Below are positions 1 through 5,729 of a stretch of DNA of 16,790 bases, in pieces. This DNA is from DASPXY01 sp038227745. GTDB taxonomy: Bacteria > Planctomycetota > Planctomycetia > Gemmatales > Gemmataceae. How positions within the stretch are numbered: position 1 is the first letter of the stretch; each line of letters opens with the position of its first letter. The DNA lies in NCBI GenBank assembly GCA_038227745.1, contig JBBRPS010000117.1:1-16790 (forward strand). Direction: 5' to 3'. The notes under the pieces are model-generated. The model saw only the letters and a list, made by a program, of their open reading frames with translations, did no database searches and was not told the DNA's origin. A program made the position numbers and the translations under genes.

Positions 1-105
1 GGGCTGATGGTGTTGGTGCATAATCTGCTCACCCTGCTGGCCGAGGAGAAGAAGGCCACGGCGGCTGCGGACGCCGCCGTAATCCCAGCAAAACTCGTCA
101 CCTGA
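1..105 (+). CDS. C-terminal end of an unidentified protein (partial)
   Basis: An open frame runs from the first base to a TGA at 103-105, giving 34 residues. The first part (LMVLVHNLLTLL) is hydrophobic and could be the end of a membrane helix or an amphipathic helix. It is followed by a charged EEKK and an Ala-rich tail, as is common at a cytoplasmic C-terminus. The codons are G/C-rich in third position like the neighbouring genes, which supports real coding. The fragment is too short to assign a family. The next gene on the same strand begins about 95 bp downstream. Confidence 0.5.
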   Translation, partial: GLMVLVHNLLTLLAEEKKATAAADAAVIPAKLVT

Positions 106-199
106 AAGCTGGACGATCTCTTACGCCGGCCGTTCGCCTGGGATTGCACAACAGGTTCCTTGCCCCTGCGCTGTGGGCATTGAGCCCGGACCTTTACAG

Positions 200-1489
200 A
201 TGGAACCCGAACCCGCCAACCCGCTGGCCCGCTTCCTGGCGCTCAACCGCACGGTGGCCATCGTCCTGCTGACGGTGCTGCTGTTCGGTTTGGGCGAGGA
301 GTTGTGGGCCCCGTTCATGCCGGCCTATCTGCGCGCCCGCGAGCCCGGGGCGGCCGCTGCGGTGAGCCGGGCGGCCCTGTGGGCGGTCGGCGTTTACGGC
401 TTCCTGCGCAACCTGTTCGAGGGCTTCTGCTACATCGGCGGCGGCCACCTCACCGCGCGCCTTGGCGACCGCGGCTCGCTGCTGCTCTTCGCCGGCATGA
501 CGATCACCGGCTACGTGGCGTTCCTCTGCATCCCCGCCGACGCCTCGGTCGACCCGCGCACCGCGGTCGGCGACCCGTGGGCGGTCGTCGCCGTCCTCGC
601 CGCCCTGCTCATCCTCGGCTGGGAGCCGCTGTCCGTGCCGGTGACCTTCACCACCGTCGGCTCAACCGTCTCCAGGGCGCGGCAGGGGATGGCCTTCGCG
701 GTGCAGTCGATCCAGAAACGGCTGCCGAAGATCCTCGGGCCGCTGATCGCGGGCCTGGCGATCGGCGCCGCGGGGCCGCTGCGGGGCACGCGCGCCCTGG
801 TCGCCGGCGCCCTCGGGCTGGCGCTCGTGTCGTTCGCGCTCCAGCTGTGGTGGATGCCGCACCGGCCGCCGCCGCCGCCCGGCCCTCCCCTCCGCCAGGT
901 CCTGCGCGACTTCCCACCGCTCCTGCGCCGGTTGCTCCTGGCCGAGGTCTTTACCCGCTGGTGCGACTGGCTGGTGCGCGACCTTGTCGTGCTGTACGTT
1001 CTCGTCACGATGGGGGCGCGGCCGGAGGTGCTGGGCCTGCTGATGTCGGTGCAGCACACCACCGCCCTGCTGACGTACCTGCCCGTCGGCCGCATGACGC
1101 AGGCGGTCGGCCTGCAGCCGTTCATCGGCCTGACGTTCGTCTTCTTCGCCCTGTTCCCGCTGGCCCTGGCGCTGGCGCCGGACCAGGGCTGGCTGTTCGG
1201 GGCGTTCGTCGTCTACGGCCTGCGCGAGATCGGCGAGCCGGCGCGCAAGGCGCTCATCACGTCGTCGCTGCCGGAGGCAATCCGCGCCCGCGGCGTCGGC
1301 CTGTACTGGGGCCTGCGCAGCTTCGCGATCTGCTGGGCGTCGCTGGCCGGGGCGCTGCTGTGGGGCCTGTTCGGCCCGACAGCCCTGCTGTACACGGCCT
1401 TCGGCCTTGGTTGTGTCGGCGCCGCCGTCTACCACCTTCTGTGTCGTGAGCCGCGCCCTTCCCTCGACCTTCGCCCGGAACCGAAGTGA
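200..1489 (+). CDS. Major facilitator superfamily (MFS) transporter
   Basis: A 429-residue, strongly hydrophobic protein with roughly 10-12 predicted membrane helices. It has the MFS motif A pattern between helices 2 and 3 (GGHLTARLGDRGS, about residues 81-93), a weaker copy in the second half (PVGRMTQAVG), and a Pro-rich central loop (PPPPPGPP) where the two six-helix halves join. Family knowledge: MFS proteins move small solutes across the inner membrane, usually by proton coupling; the substrate cannot be read here. The ATG at 200 is preferred because the protein starts MEPEPANPLARF just before the first helix. A GTG at 173 would add nine residues. Neither start has a clear Shine-Dalgarno sequence. 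The stop is 3 bp before the antiporter ATG, so the two genes are probably co-transcribed. Confidence 0.85.
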   Translation: MEPEPANPLARFLALNRTVAIVLLTVLLFGLGEELWAPFMPAYLRAREPGAAAAVSRAALWAVGVYGFLRNLFEGFCYIGGGHLTARLGDRGSLLLFAGMTITGYVAFLCIPADASVDPRTAVGDPWAVVAVLAALLILGWEPLSVPVTFTTVGSTVSRARQGMAFAVQSIQKRLPKILGPLIAGLAIGAAGPLRGTRALVAGALGLALVSFALQLWWMPHRPPPPPGPPLRQVLRDFPPLLRRLLLAEVFTRWCDWLVRDLVVLYVLVTMGARPEVLGLLMSVQHTTALLTYLPVGRMTQAVGLQPFIGLTFVFFALFPLALALAPDQGWLFGAFVVYGLREIGEPARKALITSSLPEAIRARGVGLYWGLRSFAICWASLAGALLWGLFGPTALLYTAFGLGCVGAAVYHLLCREPRPSLDLRPEPK

Positions 1490-1492
1490 CTC

Positions 1493-2650
1493 ATGGCGAA
1501 TGCACAACCCTCCTCCGCCGCGCCGCGACCCGGCTTCCGCATCGAGCCGCTGCACGGGCTCCTGCTGGCCCTGCCGGTGGCGGTGGTCGTGAGGGTACTC
1601 GGCGGCCCGGACGTGTGGCTCTTCGTCTTCTCAGCGCTGGCGATCGTGCCGCTGGCGGGGCTGATGGGACGCGCCACGGAAAACCTGGCGGAGACGCTCG
1701 GCCCCGGCATCGGCGGCCTGCTCAACGCCACCTTCGGCAACGCGGCGGAGCTGATCCTCGCCCTCTTCGCCCTGGCGCGGGGGCCGGAGATGTACCCGCT
1801 CGTCAAGGCGTCGCTGACCGGCTCGATCATCGGCAACATCCTGCTGGTGCTCGGCGTGTCGATCCTCGCGGGCGGTCTCTACCACAAGCGGCAGTCGTTC
1901 AACCGCACCGCGGCGGGGATGGGCACGACGCTGCTGGCCCTGGCGTGCGTCGGGCTGCTCATGCCGACGCTTTATTACGAGGTCTTCTACAGGGCGCCGC
2001 GGCTGACCGAGGCCCAGCGGCAGAACGTCGAGTCGCTCAGTGCGGAGATCGCCCTGATCCTCGCCATTCTTTACGTCCTCAGCCTGGTCTTCACGCTGAA
2101 GACGCACCAGCACCTGTTCGCCGGTCCGGAGGCGGAGGTGCCGGCGCCGCAGGGGCACGGCGAGGCGTCCTGGGGGCGGCGCACGTCGCTGCTGGTCCTG
2201 GTCGGGGCGACGGCGGGGGTGGCGGTGATGAGCGAGTTCCTGGTGGGGTCGGTCGAACACGCGGGGGAGGCGCTTGGGTTGAACCAGGTGTTCCTCGGCG
2301 TGATCGTGCTGGCGATCATCGGCAACGCGGCCGAGCACGCGACCGCGGTCGTCGTCGCCATGAAGGACAAGATGGACCTGGCGATGACGATCGCGGTCGG
2401 CAGCAGTCTGCAGATCGCCCTGTTCGTCACGCCGGTGCTGGTGTTCGCGAGCATGCTGATGGGTCAGCCGCTGGACCTGCACTTCTCGCCGATGGAGATC
2501 GTGGCGGTGCTGGTCGCCATCGGCGCGCTGGCGTTGGTGAGCCAGGATGGCGAAAGTCACTGGCTGGAGGGGGCGATGCTGCTGGGGGTGTACGCGATCC
2601 TGGCGCTGGCGTTCTACCACCTGCCGGAGGTGGCGTGGGCGGAGCGGTGA
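1493..2650 (+). CDS. cax: Calcium/proton antiporter (CaCA superfamily, Cax type)
   Basis: A 385-residue membrane protein, within the usual length for bacterial Ca2+/H+ exchangers. Both diagnostic alpha repeats are present: FGNAAELILALFAL (about 81-94, acidic Glu86) and IIGNAAEHATAVVVAMKDK (about 275-293, Glu281), followed by a Ser-rich helix (AVGSSLQIALF, 301-311). In characterised members these repeats form the ion-binding site in the inner membrane. About eleven helices are expected, with an acidic or hydrophilic loop near 205-228. The family normally exports Ca2+ (or other divalent cations) in exchange for protons. It starts 3 bp after the MFS stop and has little Shine-Dalgarno of its own, suggesting translational coupling. 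It ends facing the PP2C gene. Confidence 0.92.
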   Translation: MANAQPSSAAPRPGFRIEPLHGLLLALPVAVVVRVLGGPDVWLFVFSALAIVPLAGLMGRATENLAETLGPGIGGLLNATFGNAAELILALFALARGPEMYPLVKASLTGSIIGNILLVLGVSILAGGLYHKRQSFNRTAAGMGTTLLALACVGLLMPTLYYEVFYRAPRLTEAQRQNVESLSAEIALILAILYVLSLVFTLKTHQHLFAGPEAEVPAPQGHGEASWGRRTSLLVLVGATAGVAVMSEFLVGSVEHAGEALGLNQVFLGVIVLAIIGNAAEHATAVVVAMKDKMDLAMTIAVGSSLQIALFVTPVLVFASMLMGQPLDLHFSPMEIVAVLVAIGALALVSQDGESHWLEGAMLLGVYAILALAFYHLPEVAWAER

Positions 2651-2666
2651 GGCGCCGCGGGGGACC

Positions 2667-2702
2667 GGCGAGCGGCGGGGCGGGCCCGCCCCGCCGCTCG
2701 CC
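2667..2702. terminator. Perfect 36-nt palindrome between convergent genes; likely bidirectional terminator
   Basis: Bases 2667-2684 are the exact reverse complement of 2685-2702, an 18-bp all-matching, nearly all G/C stem with no unpaired loop. It fills most of the 57-bp gap between the ends of the Ca2+/H+ antiporter and the oppositely directed phosphatase gene, where a two-way terminator would be expected. There is no T-tract on either side, so it is not a textbook intrinsic terminator. It could instead be a transcript-stabilising hairpin. Confidence 0.55.
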
Positions 2703-2707
2703 TGACT

Positions 2708-3445
2708 TCAGGGTTGCTCGAACGCGATCACCACGCACGTCACGTTGTCCTTCGAGCCGCGCTTCAGCGCCAGATCGACGAGGTAGTCCGCCCACGCCTG
2801 CACGTTGGTGAAGCGGCGCGGGCCTTCCTTCAGGTCGTCCTCTTCGATGTGGTTCGTCAGCCCGTCGCTGCCCAGCAGCAGGCGGTCGCCGGCCTGCGGC
2901 GTGAACGGGTGGACGTCGGCGCCCTCGAACATGCCGGCGCAGCCGAGGAACTTGTGCAGCACGTGCTGGTAAGGGCTGTGGCGCGCCTCCTCCGGCGTCA
3001 GGGCCCCACTCAGGACGAGCGCCTGGGCCACGGAGTGGTCGATGGTGAGCTGCTGGACGCTGCTGTCGCGGATCAGGTAGGCGCGGCTGTCGCCCAGGCC
3101 GGCGACGTAGACCTGATCGTCGCACTTCAGCGCCACGACCGCGGTCGTGCCCATGCGCCGCCCGGCCGGCTGGTTCTTGCCGGCATCGACGATGGACTCG
3201 TTGGCCTCGGCCAGCGCCCGCTGCATCGCCGCGTCGGCGCGTTCCTGGGCGGCGAGGCGGTCGTGGACGACGCGCGGAATGATGTCCGCCGCCATGCCGC
3301 TGGCCTTCTCGCCGTGCTCCTGTCCGCCCATGCCGTCGGCGACCAGGAACAGGTTGTTGTCCAGGTCCACGACGTAGCGGTCTTCATTGTTCGGCCGGAC
3401 GCCCTGGGCGCTGCGGCTACCGACATGGATGACGAAGTCGGCCAT
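2708..3445 (-). CDS. PP2C-family (PPM) serine/threonine protein phosphatase
   Basis: A 245-residue, soluble, single-domain protein of the bacterial PP2C size (PrpC/Stp type). All main motifs are visible: RPNNED (17-22), the metal-binding DGMGG (37-41), GTTAVVALK (99-107), VAGLGDSRAYLIR (114-126), LLLGSDGL (189-196, Asp194) and KDNVTCVVI (232-240, Asp233). These aspartates hold the two Mn2+/Mg2+ ions that activate water for phosphate hydrolysis. It has no signal peptide or membrane helix, so it should be cytoplasmic. The frame stays open upstream, but MADFVIHVG at 3445 is chosen because a GGGAG lies eight bases before it (3454-3458). No partner kinase is encoded here. A weak promoter-like pair (TTGCAA near 3535-3540, GATATG near 3513-3518) lies upstream. 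Confidence 0.92.
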   Translation of the reverse strand: MADFVIHVGSRSAQGVRPNNEDRYVVDLDNNLFLVADGMGGQEHGEKASGMAADIIPRVVHDRLAAQERADAAMQRALAEANESIVDAGKNQPAGRRMGTTAVVALKCDDQVYVAGLGDSRAYLIRDSSVQQLTIDHSVAQALVLSGALTPEEARHSPYQHVLHKFLGCAGMFEGADVHPFTPQAGDRLLLGSDGLTNHIEEDDLKEGPRRFTNVQAWADYLVDLALKRGSKDNVTCVVIAFEQP

Positions 3446-3574
3446 GGGGGGGGCTCCCGTTCTAGAGGACGACCGGGGGCGGACGCACCCCGCGCCCAGC
3501 GCCCCGCCTTTGCATATCCCACATTCTAGCCCGGTTTGCAAGTCCCGGTTCGATTTACGGCGCAGAAATCGCGC

Positions 3575-3643
3575 CCGTGGCGACAAGCAGCCTTGCTTGT
3601 CGCTCCAAGACAGCGCGACAAGCAGGGCTGCTTGTCGCCACGG
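3575..3643. repeat. REPIN-like nested inverted repeat
   Basis: The outer arms, 3575-3592 and 3626-3643, are perfect 18-bp reverse complements. Each half is also a hairpin: 3581-3589 pairs with 3594-3602, and 3616-3625 with 3628-3637, so the core CGACAAGCA occurs four times in alternating orientation. The halves are separated by 13 nt (3603-3615) and flanked by GTGG (3577-3580) and CCAC (3638-3641). It lies between the divergent phosphatase and methyltransferase genes. The layout matches REP doublets (REPINs); the sequence can fold as one long stem or as two short hairpins. Confidence 0.85.
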
Positions 3644-3664
3644 ACCCGGTGGCGCGAGGGTGAG

Positions 3665-3670
3665 TATAAC
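3665..3670 (+). promoter_or_regulatory. Candidate -10 box (TATAAC) for the methyltransferase gene
   Basis: TATAAC matches the sigma-70 -10 consensus at five of six positions and lies about 39 bp before the methyltransferase ATG. No convincing -35 box is found at 16-18 bp upstream, where the sequence runs into the end of the inverted repeat. This is one of few A/T-rich hexamers in a G/C-rich region. Confidence 0.35.
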
Positions 3671-3708
3671 GGACTGGAGGGCCATCGTCTCCGCCACAGG
3701 AGTTCCGC

Positions 3709-4428
3709 ATGCCGCCGTCGCTCGACGTCCGCCGCCGCCGCCGCGAACCCGAGAGCATGGACCAGCCCGACCTCGACCCGCGCCAACACGTCGAGGCGCT
3801 GCGCGGGCTGGAGCGGATCAACCGCTGGAGCGGCAGCGCCCGCATCCTCTGGCCGCCGCTCCTCGATCTCGCCCGGCGCGCCGAGGCCACGCGCCTGCGC
3901 GTCCTCGACGTCGCCACCGGCGCCGGCGACGTGCCGATCCGCCTGTGGCTCCGCGCCCGCAAGGCCGGCCTCGACTTCCACATCGACGGCTGCGACCGCA
4001 GTGCCTGCGCCCTCGACCACGCCCGCCGCCGCGCCGCCGAGGAAGGGGCGCAGGTCGGCTTCTTCGAGCTGGACGCGCTGGCCGGCGATCTTCCGACAGG
4101 TTACGACGTCCTGACCAGCTCCCTGTTCCTGCACCACCTCGAAGAGGACCAGGCGGCGACCCTGCTGGCGCGCATGGCCGCGGCGGCACGTCAGCGGCTG
4201 TTGATCAACGACCTGGAACGCAGCCTCCCGGGCCTGCTGCTGGCGTACCTCGGGACGCGCGTGCTGTCGGCGTCGCCGGTGGTCCACACGGACGGCCCCC
4301 TGTCGGTCGCGGCGGCCTTCACGCGGCAGGAGGTACTGGACCTCGCCCGGCGTGTGGGCCTGTACGGAGTGACAGTGCAGCGACGCTGGCCGTTCCGCTT
4401 CCTGCTGTCCTGGGCACGACCGCGGTGA
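3709..4428 (+). CDS. Class I SAM-dependent methyltransferase
   Basis: A 239-residue soluble protein with a Rossmann-type methyltransferase core. Motif I is LRVLDVATGAGDVPIRL (63-79), which binds S-adenosylmethionine. An acidic strand end, IDGCDRS (92-98), fits the ribose-binding position, and YDVLTSSLFLHHLEE (132-146) is the motif IV/post-motif region seen in UbiE-like and small-molecule methyltransferases. The Arg-rich first 12 residues are unusual; a second ATG at 3757 (MDQPDLDPRQH) would remove them. The first ATG is kept because AGGAG lies seven bases before it. Substrate unknown. Planctomycete homologues that I recall are often next to polyketide-type genes, but none are present here. 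Confidence 0.82.
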   Translation: MPPSLDVRRRRREPESMDQPDLDPRQHVEALRGLERINRWSGSARILWPPLLDLARRAEATRLRVLDVATGAGDVPIRLWLRARKAGLDFHIDGCDRSACALDHARRRAAEEGAQVGFFELDALAGDLPTGYDVLTSSLFLHHLEEDQAATLLARMAAAARQRLLINDLERSLPGLLLAYLGTRVLSASPVVHTDGPLSVAAAFTRQEVLDLARRVGLYGVTVQRRWPFRFLLSWARPR

Positions 4429-4481
4429 CAGGGCCACTTCCGCCCGCCCTTCTTTTCCATACATTAACTATTGTTCAACGG

Positions 4482-4520
4482 GTTGCAGTCCCTCATCGCC
4501 ACGCCCTCCGAGGGGGAAAC
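4482..4520 (+). repeat. Solitary 39-nt CRISPR-repeat-like sequence
   Basis: The sequence begins GTTGCAGTCCC, contains a short internal palindrome (CCCTCCGAGGG, 4504-4514) and ends GGGGGAAAC. These are typical features of a CRISPR direct repeat: a GTTGC start, a central dyad, a GAAAC end and a length of 36-39 nt. An A/T-rich stretch precedes it, as a leader would. There is only one copy in the window and no second repeat at spacer distance, so it is not an array. Resemblance by chance is quite possible. Confidence 0.2.
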
Positions 4521-4712
4521 CCGACTCCTCCGGCCGTTATGCGGCCGGGGACCCGCACGCACCGCCGGGCGGGCAGGGAGGCCTCCTTTTGACTGGGCGT
4601 GCGACGCCAACCTTGCGGATCACCCGGAAGAGACCTCGTACGTAGGAGGAACCGCCTTTACCCGATGGAGGGCCGCCGCGGCGGCGGGCAGCCCGCTTTT
4701 ACTCCCGAAATC

Positions 4713-4757
4713 CCTCAAGTCCACGTGGGCTATCTGATACGATGAGCTGACTTGAGG
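4713..4757. repeat. 9-bp inverted repeat upstream of the dehydrogenase gene; possible operator
   Basis: CCTCAAGTC (4713-4721) is the exact reverse complement of GACTTGAGG (4749-4757), with 27 nt between them. The enclosed part has a TACGAT (4738-4743) that could be a weak -10 box. The right arm overlaps the start of a tandem direct repeat, AGGCAATCT twice (4755-4763, 4764-4772). Placement about 80-120 bp before the SDR start fits a regulator-binding site, but no regulator gene is nearby. Confidence 0.3.
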
Positions 4758-4834
4758 CAATCTAGGCAATCTGCATTGGCTTGTATCGGGATGCCTCGCC
4801 CCGCCCGGGCGAGCACATGTACGGGGGTTGCAGC

Positions 4835-5635
4835 ATGAGGCGCGATCTGCACGGTCGGCGCATTCTGATCACCGGGGCCTCCAGCGGCATCGGCCGCTCT
4901 CTGGCGGAACAGCTCGCCGAGGCTGGCAGCCGTGTGATCGTCGCGGCGCGGTCCGCCGACAGGCTCGACGACCTGGCCGCCACCCTGACGGCACGCGGCG
5001 CCGAGGTGATCGCCGCCCCCGCCGACGTCACCCGCGACGAGGACCGCCGGCGCCTCCTCGACCTCGCCGTACAGCGCTTCGGCGGCCTCGACGTCCTCGT
5101 CAACAACGCCGGCGTCGCCAGCTGGGCGCACTTCGCCGACTGCACGGAAGACGTCCTCCGCCAGGTCATGGAAGTCAACTTCTTCGCCCCCGCCGAACTC
5201 ATCCGCCTCGCCATCCCCGTCCTCACGCAGGGGCAGCAGCCCGCCATCGTCAACGTGACCTCGATGTGCGGCCGCCGCGGCATGCCGGCCTGGTCGGAGT
5301 ACTCCGCCAGCAAATTCGCCCTGTGCGGCCTGACCGAGGCCCTCCGCGCCGAGTTCGCCCGCTTCGACGTGGACGTACTGCTCATCCTGCCCGGCCTGAC
5401 GCGCAGCGGCCTGCACCGTACGCTGCTCCGCAACGAAGGCCGCGCGCAGATCGACTTCGGCGAGGGGATGCCGCCGGAGAAGGTGGCGGCGGGCATCGTC
5501 AAGGCGTTGCGGAAAAATCGGGCGGACACCGTCCTGGGCCGCGAGGCGAAGTGGCTGTTGCGGGTTAATCGCTTCTTTCCGCGCCTCGTTGATTGGCTTA
5601 TCGGTCGGCGCGTGCGAAAACTGTACGCGCAATAG
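4835..5635 (+). CDS. Short-chain dehydrogenase/reductase (classical SDR)
   Basis: A 266-residue single-domain oxidoreductase of classical SDR length. The cofactor-binding Gly motif TGASSGIG is at 13-20, NNAG at 90-93, and the catalytic set Ser143 (NVTSMCG), Tyr156 and Lys160 (YSASK) has the usual spacing. Arg39 after the second beta strand (VAARS) suggests NADP(H) preference; this is inference. The substrate is unknown. The C-terminus is basic and slightly hydrophobic (LIGRRVRKLYAQ) and may touch the membrane. The ATG at 4835 is chosen because MRRDLHGRRILITG gives the standard N-terminus, with a G-rich GGGGG about seven bases before it. ATG 4817 and TTG 4781 would only add a non-conserved stretch. 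Confidence 0.88.
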   Translation: MRRDLHGRRILITGASSGIGRSLAEQLAEAGSRVIVAARSADRLDDLAATLTARGAEVIAAPADVTRDEDRRRLLDLAVQRFGGLDVLVNNAGVASWAHFADCTEDVLRQVMEVNFFAPAELIRLAIPVLTQGQQPAIVNVTSMCGRRGMPAWSEYSASKFALCGLTEALRAEFARFDVDVLLILPGLTRSGLHRTLLRNEGRAQIDFGEGMPPEKVAAGIVKALRKNRADTVLGREAKWLLRVNRFFPRLVDWLIGRRVRKLYAQ

Positions 5636-5652
5636 TCAAAAGGGTCGCGAAC

Positions 5653-5709
5653 CGTAGGGTGGGCACCGCCCACCGGCCGGGGAGCATGGTGGGCAGTGCC
5701 CACCCTACG
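5653..5709. repeat. REPIN-type inverted repeat with GTAG heads
   Basis: Outer arms 5653-5666 and 5696-5709 are perfect 14-bp reverse complements. Inside, GTAG (5654-5657) is followed by a 7-bp hairpin with a 3-nt loop (5658-5664 with 5668-5674), a 13-nt spacer (5675-5687), an equal hairpin (5688-5694 with 5698-5704) and CTAC (5705-5708). GTAG plus an adjacent short hairpin, doubled in inverted orientation, is the defining layout of REPINs moved by RAYT (TnpA-REP) enzymes. It fills most of the gap between the dehydrogenase and the asparagine synthetase gene. There is no T-tract. Confidence 0.85.
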
Positions 5710-5729
5710 AAGGACCAGGGACGAATCGG

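Larger units (their letters stand above)
4429..4834. other. 406-bp stretch with no convincing gene; hairpins and short repeats
   Basis: No reading frame here has credible protein composition or a start with a Shine-Dalgarno sequence. It contains an A/T-rich patch (4450-4480), a CRISPR-repeat-like sequence (4482-4520), a 7-bp hairpin with a 5-nt loop (4530-4536 with 4542-4548), a 9-bp inverted repeat (4713-4721 with 4749-4757), a tandem 9-bp repeat (4755-4772), and a 7-bp hairpin (4795-4801 with 4807-4813) just ahead of the dehydrogenase start. Part of it is probably the leader and promoter of that gene. The rest may be decayed sequence. Confidence 0.5.

Noticed and set aside
1486..2811. 441-residue plus-strand frame over the antiporter gene
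   Set aside because: It is in a different frame from the Cax protein, is Gly/Arg-rich and shows no motif.
4482..4620. A CRISPR array
   Set aside because: Only one repeat-like unit; no second copy at spacer distance and no cas gene in the window.
4471..4737. 88-residue frame starting with TTG in the 406-bp gap
   Set aside because: No ribosome site, it starts just before the CRISPR-like repeat, and it has no coherent composition or recognisable family.
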